A DNA stretch of 64,000 nt from Taklimakanibacter lacteus (GTDB lineage Bacteria; Pseudomonadota; Alphaproteobacteria; Rhizobiales; Aestuariivirgaceae), in NCBI GenBank assembly GCA_003576695.1, contig QOZQ01000005.1:124001-188000 (forward strand), read 5' to 3'. The notes beneath the pieces are model-generated. The model worked only from the letters and a program-made list of their open reading frames with translations. It was not told where the DNA came from and searched no databases. Shown here piece after piece: positions 17,198 to 26,775 of this stretch. The position numbers were made by a program, and so were the translations under genes. Within the stretch, counting starts at the first letter, position 1, and each line of letters starts with the position of its first letter.

Positions 17198-17785
17198 ATG
17201 AAAAGGTCATCCTTTCTCGACGGCCAGATGCTGATCGCCATGCCGGGCATGAGCGACCCCCGCTTCGACAGATCGGTCATCTTCATGTGCGCCCATTCCG
17301 ACAACGGCGCCATGGGCATCATCGTCAACAAGCGGGCGCCCATGATCTCCTTCAGCGAGCTTTTGGAGCGGCTCGACATCATGCCGCAGGAAAACCGCAT
17401 CCGGCTGCCTGACGACGTGCAGACGATGCTGGTGCAGTTCGGCGGCCCGGTCGAGCCTGGGCGCGGCTTCGTGCTGCACACATCCGATTATTTCTCCGCC
17501 GACACGTCATTGCCCATCGACGAGCGCGTGGCGCTGACGGCGACGCTCGACATATTGCGCGCCATTGCCGGCGGCCAGGGGCCCAGGCGCTCACTGCTGG
17601 CGCTCGGCTACGCCGGCTGGGCACCGGGCCAGCTCGAGGATGAGATCCAGCGCAATGGCTGGCTGTCCTGCACCGCCGACGAGGAGCTCCTGTTCGGCAA
17701 TGACCTCGACAGCAAATACCTGGCCGCACTGCACAAGATCGGCGTCGATCCGGCGATGCTGTCGTCGGAAGCCGGGCATGCGTGA
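17198..17785 (+). CDS. yqgE: YqgE/AlgH (UPF0301) family protein
   Basis: A 195-residue cytosolic protein of the YqgE/AlgH family. Family features are the N-terminal [21 protein letters not shown], the [10 protein letters not shown] core, a [15 protein letters not shown] segment, and the C-terminal [21 protein letters not shown]. AlgH was named for an effect on alginate regulation in Pseudomonas, but the general biochemical role is unknown. The gene is divergent from the DsbD-alpha-like gene and ends 9 bases before the convergent MFS gene. Confidence 0.92.
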   Translation: MKRSSFLDGQMLIAMPGMSDPRFDRSVIFMCAHSDNGAMGIIVNKRAPMISFSELLERLDIMPQENRIRLPDDVQTMLVQFGGPVEPGRGFVLHTSDYFSADTSLPIDERVALTATLDILRAIAGGQGPRRSLLALGYAGWAPGQLEDEIQRNGWLSCTADEELLFGNDLDSKYLAALHKIGVDPAMLSSEAGHA

Positions 17786-17794
17786 GGATCTGAG

Positions 17795-19024
17795 TCAGCG
17801 CCTGCCCTTGGCCAGCCGCAGGCTGGCCGGACTTCTCCGAAGCAGGAGCATGGCCACCATGCCGACCAGCGGACCCGGCACCAGCATCAGGAACGCCCAC
17901 TGCCAGGAGCCGATGGAGCCTGCAAACAAAGGAATGAGCCAGACCGCCAGGGCCGTCAAAGCGAAGCCGATGCCCAGCTGAGCCGACAGGGCGGTGCCGA
18001 CAAATCTCTGGTCCGCCAGCTCCGAAACCGCGGCCGAGAACTGCGCCGAGTCGCCGACGATCGATATGCCCCAAACAAGGATCACCAGGACAAACAGCCA
18101 GGGGGGGCCGTCAAACGTAAGGCCCACCAGCAGCGCGCACAGGCCCGACACCGCCATCATTCCGGCCGTCGTCAGGGTGCGGCCAACAAGATCAGACAGG
18201 ACGCCGCCAAGGATGCAGCCCAGCGCGCCAACGGCAATGGCCGCGAAAGTCACGAGGGAGGCGATCGTGGGAGACGGAAGCGCCTGGGCCGCGAAGCCAT
18301 TCTTCACATAGATAAGGAGCCAGGCCCACATGGCATAGAGTTCCCACATATGGCCGAAATACCCGAGATTGGCGAGCAGCAGATCACGGTTGCGGAAGAC
18401 GGGACCGATCTGGCGCGGGTCGAAAACGGCGCGGCCAAAGGGACAAGGCCCCTCCTGCGCGAACAAGGCAAAGAGGACGGCACCGGCGAGCGCCGAAAGT
18501 GACGAGGCCGCGACCACGACATGCCAGTCGATGGTATGCGCGAGGCCGCGGAACAGATGCGGCAAGGAGGAGCCCAGCGTCAGCGCGCCGATCACCACGC
18601 CGAGCGCCAATCCGCGATCGCGATCGAACCAGGTTGAAACCAGCTTGAGCGCCGGAGGATAGACGCCGGCCAGCGCAACACCCGTCATCACCCGCAGCGC
18701 AATGGCGCCGACAGGGCCGGGCTCGAGCAGCAGCAAGGCGTTGCTCAGCGCCGCGAGAGCCGCGCCGCTCGCCATCAACCAATTGAGCCGCGCAACGTCC
18801 GGGAGAATGACGAGACTTGCCGTCAGCGCGCCGCAGACGAAGCCGATCTGAACACCATTGGCAAGCCAGGAGACGGCATGGGGCGACAGCTGCCACTCGC
18901 GCTCCAGCTCCGGGATTACCGCAGCCGCCGAGAACCAGGTCGTCAGGGTGAGCACGATGGCAAGCGCGAGCAGCGCCAGGATGCGCCAGCGACGCGTGTC
19001 GAGCCGATGCTCCGCCTGCGGCAT
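17795..19024 (-). CDS. MFS transporter, 12 TM
   Basis: A 409-residue major facilitator with about 12 hydrophobic helices. Typical MFS landmarks are the FDRDRGLALGVVIGALTLGSSLP loop at the end of helix 4 and GGVLSDLVGRTLTT between helices 8 and 9. The closest feel is the CynX/NNP-like anion or small-molecule class, but I cannot name a substrate. It is the last gene of the 13-gene operon, three bases after the MaoC gene, so it probably exports or imports an intermediate of the pathway, possibly a carboxylic acid. Confidence 0.85.
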   Translation of the reverse strand: MPQAEHRLDTRRWRILALLALAIVLTLTTWFSAAAVIPELEREWQLSPHAVSWLANGVQIGFVCGALTASLVILPDVARLNWLMASGAALAALSNALLLLEPGPVGAIALRVMTGVALAGVYPPALKLVSTWFDRDRGLALGVVIGALTLGSSLPHLFRGLAHTIDWHVVVAASSLSALAGAVLFALFAQEGPCPFGRAVFDPRQIGPVFRNRDLLLANLGYFGHMWELYAMWAWLLIYVKNGFAAQALPSPTIASLVTFAAIAVGALGCILGGVLSDLVGRTLTTAGMMAVSGLCALLVGLTFDGPPWLFVLVILVWGISIVGDSAQFSAAVSELADQRFVGTALSAQLGIGFALTALAVWLIPLFAGSIGSWQWAFLMLVPGPLVGMVAMLLLRRSPASLRLAKGRR

Positions 19025-19027
19025 CGC

Positions 19028-19483
19028 TCACTTCTTCTTCAGGGGAACCGTATAGACGGTGGCCGTGCCCGAGAGGCAGATGTCGCCGGCCTCGTTGCGC
19101 ACGCTCGTTTCGATCTTGCAGATCGGCTTGTCGGGGCGCACATCCTTGATTTCCACCCGGCCGGTAATCAGCTCATCGATGCCCACCGCCTTCACGAATT
19201 TCCATTCGACCGACAGGAAGACCGTGCCGGGCCCCGGCAGATCTTCCGCCACCAGCGCATTGAGGATGCCGGAAGTCACGCCTCCCTGCACGATCAGCTT
19301 TCCGAAGACCGACTGTTCCGCTAGGTCCCTGTCATAGTGCAATGGGTTATAGTCGCCGGTGATTTCCGAGAAGGCCACGATGTCCTTCATGGTGGTGCGC
19401 CGCGACCGCTCGGCGAAAGCACCCACGGCCGGGCGACCCTTGAGGACCCCTGCCCAGCCATCTGCCGTCTTTGCTTCGCTCAT
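19028..19483 (-). CDS. MaoC-like hot-dog hydratase
   Basis: A 151-residue single hot-dog domain. The hydratase-2 catalytic motif is present as D44 and H49 in SEITGDYNPLHYD, followed by the VFGKLIVQGGVTSGIL helix. Family members hydrate trans-2-enoyl-CoA to (R)-3-hydroxyacyl-CoA. A very good AGGAGG precedes the ATG. The gene follows the DUF35/thiolase-like pair by 13 bases, the same trio that forms hydratase-aldolase systems in steroid side-chain degradation (established for ChsH1/ChsH2/Ltp2). This suggests hydration of a branched or unusual enoyl-CoA. Confidence 0.85.
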   Translation of the reverse strand: MSEAKTADGWAGVLKGRPAVGAFAERSRRTTMKDIVAFSEITGDYNPLHYDRDLAEQSVFGKLIVQGGVTSGILNALVAEDLPGPGTVFLSVEWKFVKAVGIDELITGRVEIKDVRPDKPICKIETSVRNEAGDICLSGTATVYTVPLKKK

Positions 19484-19496
19484 CGCTTTCCTCCTG

Positions 19497-19916
19497 TCAG
19501 TCAGTTGTTTTGCGGAATGCCGGCAGCGTCCGCCCGCCGAATCGTGTTGGCGACAGTTCCAGGCAATCGCCTATGGCGATGTTTTCAGCCGCATGGATGA
19601 AGCTCAACATGGTCGGGCTCTCTTCAAGCTCGACGAGGCCGACGATGTAAGGCGCTGCCGGCTCCCAGGCCGGATGGCCGGGCTTGTGGATGCGCGAATA
19701 GGACTTGAGCGTGCCGCGGCCGCTCGCTTCCACCCAGCCCAGGCGGCTGCTCCAGCACCGCGGGCACAGCGCACGCGGGTAGAACACATATGACCGGCAG
19801 TCGCCGCATCGCTGGATGATGAGCTTGCCCAGCGCCGCCGCCTGCCAGAACGGCGCCGTCACCGCCGTGATGGTCGGACCCGGCAGAGCAAGACCGTCAA
19901 GGTCGATCGTCATCAT
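19497..19916 (-). CDS. DUF35 zinc-ribbon/OB-fold protein
   Basis: A 139-residue acyl-CoA-handling accessory protein. It has an N-terminal helix (TITAVTAPFWQAAALGKL), a rubredoxin-like zinc ribbon with C-x2-C and C-x2-C (QRCGDCRSYVFYPRALCPRCW), then an OB fold (SGRGTLKSYSRIHKP). DUF35 proteins bind thiolase-like partners or MaoC hydratases and help position the CoA substrate. The start ATGATG overlaps the thiolase-like stop in an ATGA, so the two are translated together and probably form a complex. Confidence 0.9.
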   Translation of the reverse strand: MMTIDLDGLALPGPTITAVTAPFWQAAALGKLIIQRCGDCRSYVFYPRALCPRCWSSRLGWVEASGRGTLKSYSRIHKPGHPAWEPAAPYIVGLVELEESPTMLSFIHAAENIAIGDCLELSPTRFGGRTLPAFRKTTD

Positions 19917-21070
19917 GCAGCTCCCAGCACGAGGGCGGTCGCCTCGCTCATGGTCGCGCCATTGCCGGTGGCGAGCGCATATCTTGGATTCCTGATCTGC
20001 CGCCCGTGGGCGCTGCCGCGCAGCTGACGCACCGCCTCGACGATGTGGGTCATCCCACCGGCGAGATCGGGCTGGCCGAAACCGAGCTGTCCGCCATGCG
20101 TGTTGACGGGCCTGTCTCCCGTGAAACCCAGATCGTGATCGCGCACCCACTGGCCAAACTGGCCCGGCGCGCAGAGACCGAGATCCTCGATCGTCGTCGC
20201 CACCATGATGGTGTAGCAGTCGTAGAGGGAAAGAAGGTCCATTTCCGCAGCCGGCAGTCCCGCCTGGTCGAGCGCACGCGCCATGGCGGGCTTGAGCGGC
20301 CCCGAGGTGAGCGACGGCGCCTGCGAGACGGCGCGATGCGTTACCTTCTCGCCGCCGCCCAGGACATATACCGGCTGTCCCCTCAGGCTCTTCGCACGGT
20401 CCGCCGATACAATCACGAGCGCATCGCCGCCCGCCACCGGCATCACGATCTCGAGGAGATGCAGGGGCGAGGCGATCATCGGCGAGGCGAGCACATCATC
20501 CAGCGTCGCGGGCCTGCCATGGAAGATCGCGTCCGGGTTGACCTGGGCATTGGCACGCGCCCATACCGCGATGCGCGCGAAATCCTCCGCCGTCGAGCCA
20601 TAAATGGCCATGTGAGCCTGCATCAGGAGCGCATAGGAGACATTGGCGCCCGATGCGCCGAAAGGCACATCGAACTCCCTTATGGGATTGCGATTGGTCG
20701 AGCGCGCCGGCACGTCCTCGCGCGTATTGGCGAGCACGCAGAGCACCGCCTCGCACATGCCAGCCGCTACGGCGGCGGCCGCCCGCCACACCATTCCGGC
20801 ACCCGAGGCGCCGCCCAGATCCACGACATTGGCCATCGTCGGCTTGAGGCCCAGATATTCGGCCACGGTCGCCGGCACATGCTGTGGCGTTTCGCCAACC
20901 TGCGGGCCGACCAGGAGGCCGTCGATGGCGCCGGGCTCCAGGCCCGCATCCATCACGGCGAGGCGCGACACTTCGGCGATCATGTCGAGCGTCGTTCGCC
21001 CGGATGTCCGGCGTTGCGGCTTCAATTCACCGATGCCGGCAATGGCTGCCTTGCGGCGCAGCGACCTCAC
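19913..21070 (-). CDS. SCP-x/Ltp2-like thiolase-fold protein lacking the catalytic cysteines
   Basis: A 385-residue thiolase-superfamily protein, GTG start overlapping the upstream AACS stop. The N-terminal AAIAGIGELK and C-terminal NTHGGQLGFGQPDLAG motifs are those of the SCP-x/lipid-transfer branch. Where thiolases have the nucleophilic Cys this protein has S89 (VVDLGGASGAGM), and the C-terminal Cys of the CxGGGxG motif is replaced (ATGNGATMS). It keeps the YDCYT motif. Such cysteine-less members paired with DUF35 are known to act as retro-aldolases on 3-hydroxyacyl-CoA (Ltp2 in sterol catabolism). I infer aldolase chemistry, not acyl transfer. Confidence 0.83.
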   Translation of the reverse strand: MRSLRRKAAIAGIGELKPQRRTSGRTTLDMIAEVSRLAVMDAGLEPGAIDGLLVGPQVGETPQHVPATVAEYLGLKPTMANVVDLGGASGAGMVWRAAAAVAAGMCEAVLCVLANTREDVPARSTNRNPIREFDVPFGASGANVSYALLMQAHMAIYGSTAEDFARIAVWARANAQVNPDAIFHGRPATLDDVLASPMIASPLHLLEIVMPVAGGDALVIVSADRAKSLRGQPVYVLGGGEKVTHRAVSQAPSLTSGPLKPAMARALDQAGLPAAEMDLLSLYDCYTIMVATTIEDLGLCAPGQFGQWVRDHDLGFTGDRPVNTHGGQLGFGQPDLAGGMTHIVEAVRQLRGSAHGRQIRNPRYALATGNGATMSEATALVLGAA

Positions 21071-23022
21071 AGCGCCTGCCCCGGATCGAGATTGCGATAC
21101 TCATCGAGACAGTGCGCATTGGCGAGCGACCCCAGGTTCTTGACGATGCCGCCCTGCAGGACCGTGCGCGCGGCACCTTCCACCCGCTTGCCGTTCAACG
21201 TGTAGGGAATCTCGCGCACCACATGTATCCGGTGCGGAACATGACGGGGCGAAGCCTGATCGCGGATGCGGCCACGAATGGCGCTCGCCAGCTCGGGCGT
21301 CAGTATCAGGCCGTTCTTGAGCTTGAGGCACAGCACCACTTCCTCATCTCCGGCCACTGGCGTCCCGAACACCAGACAATCCTCAATGCCCGGCACGGTC
21401 TCGCAGGCGGCATAGATTTCCGCCGTGCCGATGCGAACGCCGCCGGGCTTGAGCGTCGTGTCGGAGCGCCCGTAGATGACGGCTGAGCCATGTATCGTCA
21501 TCTCCGCCACATCACCATGGGTCCAGATCTCCGGGCGGGCGGCAAAATAGGTGGCGTGATAGCGCTCGCGGCCGCTCTTGCCCCAGAATGTAACCGGCAT
21601 CGACGGAAAGGGCTCGGTGCAGACGAGATCGCCCTGCAGACCGATCACGGGCGCATTGCGCTCGTCGAGGACATTGACCGCAAGACCCAGCCCCTTCACG
21701 GTCAAGGCGCCGCGCCTGACGCAATGAAGCGGTGAGCCCAGCATGAAGCAACCGATGATCTCCGTGCCTCCCGATATGGAAGCGAAGATCATGTCCTTCT
21801 TGATGTTGTCATAGACCCAATCGAACTGAACGGGCGACACCGGCGCTCCCGCCGACAGGACGCTGCGCAGGGCAGAAAGATCGTGCTGGTCCTTCGGCCG
21901 ATAGTCATCATCGGCAAGCGTCGCCAGATATTTGGGGCTGGTGCCGAAATGGGTGATGCCTGCTCTCTCGGCGAGCCTCCACAGCGGCGCCACATCCCGG
22001 CCCGTCGACGTCTTGAGCACAGGAGCCCCATCATAGAGGACGACGGCCGCCCCGCAGGCCAACCCCGAGATCAGCCAGTGATACATCATCCAGGCGGTGT
22101 TGGTGTACCAGGAGAGAACATCGCCCGGCCGCACATCGCCGTGCAGCATGTGCTCCTTCACGTGCTGCAGAAGCACGCCACCTGTCGAGTGGACGATCGC
22201 CTTGGGTGCGCCCGTGGTGCCCGACGTGTAGAGCACGTAGAGCGGATGCGAGAAAGCGACACGCTCGAAGACAAGCGGCAATTCCTCGCCAAGATCGCCC
22301 ATGGCGACGCATTCGATTGCAGGAGCGAGCGCCAGCCGGGCTGTTTCACCGCACTGAACCACAAGGCGGAGCTTCGCCATGCCGGCGGCGACTGCACTTA
22401 TCCGATCGGCGATATCGTGTTCCTTGCCGCCATAGCGATAGCGCGGCGAGACGAAGAGGGCCCTGGGCTCGATCTGGCCGAGCCGATCGAGGATGGCCGG
22501 TACACCGAAATCAGGCGAGCAGGACGACCAGATCGCGCCGATCGCGGCCGTCGCCAGGAGCGCCACCAGAGCATCGATCCGGTTGGCGAGGATACCGCCC
22601 ACCGCATCGCCCTTGCCTATGCCCGCCGCGCGCAGGCCGTTCGCCGCACGTGCTGTTCGGGCTTTCAGATCACGGAGTGAGATTTCGACATAGCCACCCG
22701 TCTCATCCGCCGCGATGACGGCAACCCTCCGGTCGGGGCCTTTGAGGAGGTTTTCCGCGAGATTGAGGCTGGCCTCCGGAAAGAAGGCAGCTCCGGTCAT
22801 GGGTGCCGCGACATCGGGAACGAACCACCGGTCGCCGGCTTCACCGAGGATGCCGGCAAAATCCCACAGGGCCTTCCAGAACGGCCCCTTCTCGCTGACC
22901 GACCAGCGATGCAGCGTATCATAGTCGTCCGCCGCAAAGCCGTTCTGCATGGCGAACCGGGCCATTGCGCTCGTCTCGAAAGCGTCCGGCCAGGGTCTCC
23001 ATAAAATGTCCCGTTTCATCAT
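21067..23022 (-). CDS. Acetoacetyl-CoA synthetase (acetoacetate-CoA ligase)
   Basis: A 651-residue ANL-superfamily ligase. ATP plus CoA activate acetoacetate or a related 3-oxo acid. The N-terminal ACAS-type domain (FAMQNGFAADDYDTLHRWSV) and PEASLNLAENLL are typical of acetoacetyl-CoA synthetases. The AMP-binding P-loop is YTSGTTGAPKAIVHSTGG, the adenylate region holds SGGTEIIGCF, and the C-terminal catalytic lysine lies in YTLNGKRVEG. Two adjacent ATGs follow a GAGG; the second has the better spacing. It lies inside the operon, downstream of an SDR by 27 bases and overlapping the thiolase-like gene. Confidence 0.9.
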   Translation of the reverse strand: MMKRDILWRPWPDAFETSAMARFAMQNGFAADDYDTLHRWSVSEKGPFWKALWDFAGILGEAGDRWFVPDVAAPMTGAAFFPEASLNLAENLLKGPDRRVAVIAADETGGYVEISLRDLKARTARAANGLRAAGIGKGDAVGGILANRIDALVALLATAAIGAIWSSCSPDFGVPAILDRLGQIEPRALFVSPRYRYGGKEHDIADRISAVAAGMAKLRLVVQCGETARLALAPAIECVAMGDLGEELPLVFERVAFSHPLYVLYTSGTTGAPKAIVHSTGGVLLQHVKEHMLHGDVRPGDVLSWYTNTAWMMYHWLISGLACGAAVVLYDGAPVLKTSTGRDVAPLWRLAERAGITHFGTSPKYLATLADDDYRPKDQHDLSALRSVLSAGAPVSPVQFDWVYDNIKKDMIFASISGGTEIIGCFMLGSPLHCVRRGALTVKGLGLAVNVLDERNAPVIGLQGDLVCTEPFPSMPVTFWGKSGRERYHATYFAARPEIWTHGDVAEMTIHGSAVIYGRSDTTLKPGGVRIGTAEIYAACETVPGIEDCLVFGTPVAGDEEVVLCLKLKNGLILTPELASAIRGRIRDQASPRHVPHRIHVVREIPYTLNGKRVEGAARTVLQGGIVKNLGSLANAHCLDEYRNLDPGQAL

Positions 23023-23049
23023 CGACCTCAGGCCCGACCGGTCTGGCGC

Positions 23050-23808
<759 letters not shown>

Positions 23809-23818
23809 TGCCTTCTCC

Positions 23819-24766
23819 TCACGTCCGCTTGACGGCCAGGCTGCTCATCGCCGCCATGGTCTCATCGAAAGACACGAGCTTGCCGACCGAGCCCAGTCCC
23901 ATCGCGACTTTCGCGGCGACCGCATTGGCAAACCGCGCCGCGAAGTTCAGATCCCAGCCCTTGATGATCCCGGTGATGATGCCGGCGGTAAAGCTGTCGC
24001 CGCATCCGGTCGTATCCGACACCCGGATGTCGAAGGCCGGGACATGGAAGTCCTCACCGTTCTCCGGTGAAACGAATACGCCGTCCGCCGCCAAAGTGAT
24101 GACGCAGTTCCTTACGCCCTGGCTCTTGAAGAAGCGCGCGACGGCATCCGGCTCGTCAACTCCCGCCATTTCACGGGCCTCGTCGATGCTGGGCACGAAG
24201 TAGTCGATATAGGGAAGACAGGGTGTCACGAGAGCGATCGTCTCGGGGTTGGCCTGGATGAGATCAAAGGTCGTGATGCGGTCACGCGCCTTCGCCTCCT
24301 TAAGAAGACGAACCGTCGGCTCGCCGTCAAAGGCCTTGAGGAGACCGGTGCCGCCCATATGAACGACCCGGGCGTCGAGGGCGGCATCCAGATCGGCCGG
24401 AGCGAGCGTGAAGGCCGCAGCTGTGCCCGGTACGTGCAGCGCCGGGCGCTCGCCATTCGGGCGCACGGGCAGGATGGTCGAAGAGGTCGGGATGCCTTCG
24501 GCGCGGCGAACCAGCGCGCAGTCGACGCCGAATTTCTCCATCTTGGCAACCATGAAGTCGCCCATGTCGTCCTCGCCGACCGTGGTGACGGCGCGGGTTC
24601 TCAGGCCCAGTATCGCGCAATCGACAGCGGTCCCGCCGGCGGTGCCGGCGACGGTCATGGTGATTTCCTCGATGAAGTCGGCGCGCCCGCCCGGCGGAAT
24701 GCGGCTCACCGGGCGACCGAGGATATCAAGCACGTAAAAGCCGATCGAACTCACATCGAAGGTCAT
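23819..24766 (-). CDS. PfkB-family carbohydrate kinase
   Basis: A 315-residue ribokinase-fold kinase. It has the N-terminal GG switch (GTAGGTAVDCAILGLR), an ATP-site signature DTTGCGDSFTAGI with catalytic base D257, and the family length. Cys replaces the usual Ala in GAGD. The second of two ATGs is chosen because it sits 6 bases after a GGAG. Family members phosphorylate sugars or nucleosides, and the context (next to an ABC sugar importer and with a class II aldolase in the operon) suggests phosphorylation of the imported compound before aldol cleavage. Confidence 0.88.
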   Translation of the reverse strand: MTFDVSSIGFYVLDILGRPVSRIPPGGRADFIEEITMTVAGTAGGTAVDCAILGLRTRAVTTVGEDDMGDFMVAKMEKFGVDCALVRRAEGIPTSSTILPVRPNGERPALHVPGTAAAFTLAPADLDAALDARVVHMGGTGLLKAFDGEPTVRLLKEAKARDRITTFDLIQANPETIALVTPCLPYIDYFVPSIDEAREMAGVDEPDAVARFFKSQGVRNCVITLAADGVFVSPENGEDFHVPAFDIRVSDTTGCGDSFTAGIITGIIKGWDLNFAARFANAVAAKVAMGLGSVGKLVSFDETMAAMSSLAVKRT

Positions 24767-24784
24767 CGTCATCTCCGCAGATGG

Positions 24785-25774
24785 TCAATTCAGGTGGCGG
24801 CGCAGGCCGAAGCTTACGGCCAGCACAAGGAAGACCAGCACGCCGACGCCGACCTGCTGCCAGTAAAAGTTCCAGCCGATGAGGAGCAGGCCGTTCTTCA
24901 CCACCGCGAGCAGAACGACACCCAGCAAGGTGCCGAGGACGGAGGGCCGGCGCTCGCGGCTGAGCGTCGTGCCGATGAAGGTCGCGCCGATCGCATCAAG
25001 CAGGAAAGCATTGCCGGAGAGCGGCACATAGGACTTGACCGTGGCCGACAGGATGATGCCGGTTATCCCGGCGAGGAAGGCACAGGCGACATAGACCCAG
25101 GAAATGTGCTTGCTGACGCGGATGCCGGAATACCACGCCACGCCCGGCTGGATGCCGAGCGCCAGGACATAGCGTCCGAACACCGAGCGATGCAGCGCCA
25201 CATAGACGGCGGCGATGCCCAGGACAAGGATGACGACCGGTGTCGGAATGCCCGCGAGCGATGTGCGGGCAATGAGGTTGAACTGCTCGGCGGGATAGCC
25301 CGATGTCATATAGATCGGCAGTCCGCCGCCGGTCGACAGCTGCTGGGTGCTCTGGCCGATGAAGAGGACGCCGAGGGTGGCCAGGAAGGGGCTGATCCTG
25401 AGCCGCGTCACCAGGATGCTGTTGAGCACCCCGACGGCAAGAGCCGCAGCCAGGCCGATGACGACACCGGCCGGCCCGGCAAAGCCCGCTGCCAGCAGCA
25501 TCACGAAGACCATGCTGGCCATATCGACGGCGACGCCGACCGAGAGATCGATGCCGCCCGACGATACGACCAGCGTCATGCCAAGCGCCACGATCGCCAG
25601 CATCACGATGTTGTTCACGAGGACGTTGTAGAGGTTTGCGAATGTCAGGAAGGTCGGCGTTGACAGCGAGAAGAAGGTGACGACCGCGAGAAAGGCGATT
25701 ATCACGCTGTAGCTTGCGGCCAAGCCTGCGAGACGTGAAATCGTGTCGGGTCGGATCAGGGACTTCTCCATCAT
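24785..25774 (-). CDS. ABC sugar transporter permease (RbsC-like)
   Basis: A 329-residue inner-membrane permease of the carbohydrate-uptake 2 family, with about 9 to 10 hydrophobic helices. It contains the conserved VSSGGIDLSVGVAVDM and ATLGVLFIGQS motifs and the coupling-helix region SGIRVSKHISWVYVACAFLAGITG. The ATG is preceded by AGGAGG and overlaps the stop of the preceding permease by one base. Reading further upstream in this frame gives only low-similarity sequence that overlaps that permease. It pairs with the neighbouring permease and the RbsA-type ATPase. Confidence 0.92.
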   Translation of the reverse strand: MMEKSLIRPDTISRLAGLAASYSVIIAFLAVVTFFSLSTPTFLTFANLYNVLVNNIVMLAIVALGMTLVVSSGGIDLSVGVAVDMASMVFVMLLAAGFAGPAGVVIGLAAALAVGVLNSILVTRLRISPFLATLGVLFIGQSTQQLSTGGGLPIYMTSGYPAEQFNLIARTSLAGIPTPVVILVLGIAAVYVALHRSVFGRYVLALGIQPGVAWYSGIRVSKHISWVYVACAFLAGITGIILSATVKSYVPLSGNAFLLDAIGATFIGTTLSRERRPSVLGTLLGVVLLAVVKNGLLLIGWNFYWQQVGVGVLVFLVLAVSFGLRRHLN

Positions 25775-26775
25775 CACGCCTCCTGGCCGCGGGCAAAGGA
25801 TGTCGCGGCCACGACAAGAAGAATGAGGGCGCCCTGTACGCCATTGACCCAGTAACTCGACACATTGAGCAGCTGGAAGCCGTTGGACAGAAAGCCGATG
25901 AACAGGACGCTGAGCAGCGTTCCGCCGACCGTCGGCACGAAACGCCGGGAGAACACGGTGCCGAGAAGGGCGGCGGCGAGGATCGACAGCAGCATCTCGT
26001 TGGAACCCGGCGTGCTGGCACTGAGGCGCGAGACGGTGAGCACGCTGGCAATCGCCGCACAAAGACCGGCAAAGACATAAGTGAGCGACACATAGCGCCG
26101 CACGCCCAGGCCCGCGGCACGCGCGGCTTCGGGATGCCCGCCGACGGCGTATAGCCGCAAGCCGACGCCCGTATAGTGGATCGCGACCGCCATGAGTCCC
26201 GAGAACAGGATCAGGAACCAGGCCAGGACAGAGACATCAAGGAAACGGCCGGTCATGAGGAATGCCAGGAGCGGCGAAGATGCCGGTACCACCGTGTTTT
26301 CGGTGAGCGTCAGCTCCGCGCCGCCGGCGATGTTCATGACGGCGAGAGTCGCCAGAAGTGGCAGGATGCCGAGCCCCACGACCGCCAGGGCGTTGACGGC
26401 TCCGACAACAGCACCAACCAGCAGCACCGCGGCGACCGAAACCAGATCGGAATATCCCGCCTGCAGCAGGCTCGCATAGGCGGCGGCGCACAGGCCCATA
26501 TTCGCCGCCATCGAAAGATCGATGCCGCCTTCGGTTATGTTCGAGCCGCCGCCAATGATGACGATCGCCATGCCGAAAGCCAGCACGCCCAGAATTGCGG
26601 ATTGCTCGACGACATTGAAGATGTTGAAGGGTGAGGTGAAACCCGGTGCAAACAGGATGAAATAGACGATCACCGCGACAAAGGCCCCAAAAGCGCCAGC
26701 GCGCACGGCAAAGGTCGCGATTCCCCGGCCGGCGAGGCCCTTTGGCCCGGACGCGGAAGCCGATGCCATCGTCAT
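25774..26775 (-). CDS. ABC sugar transporter permease (RbsC-like), second subunit
   Basis: A 333-residue inner-membrane permease of the same family as its neighbour but clearly divergent in sequence, so the transporter probably uses a heterodimeric membrane core. The family signature appears as GSNITEGGIDLSMAANMGLC, and the coupling region as AAGLGVRRYVSLTYVFAGLCAAIAS. About ten hydrophobic segments are visible. The start codon overlaps the end of the ATPase gene by 4 bases. Confidence 0.92.
   Translation of the reverse strand: MTMASASASGPKGLAGRGIATFAVRAGAFGAFVAVIVYFILFAPGFTSPFNIFNVVEQSAILGVLAFGMAIVIIGGGSNITEGGIDLSMAANMGLCAAAYASLLQAGYSDLVSVAAVLLVGAVVGAVNALAVVGLGILPLLATLAVMNIAGGAELTLTENTVVPASSPLLAFLMTGRFLDVSVLAWFLILFSGLMAVAIHYTGVGLRLYAVGGHPEAARAAGLGVRRYVSLTYVFAGLCAAIASVLTVSRLSASTPGSNEMLLSILAAALLGTVFSRRFVPTVGGTLLSVLFIGFLSNGFQLLNVSSYWVNGVQGALILLVVAATSFARGQEA

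Noticed and set aside
19913-21070. Annotation of the thiolase-fold gene as an active acetyl-CoA acetyltransferase
   Set aside because: Neither of the two catalytic cysteine positions is Cys, so acyl-transfer thiolase activity is unlikely.
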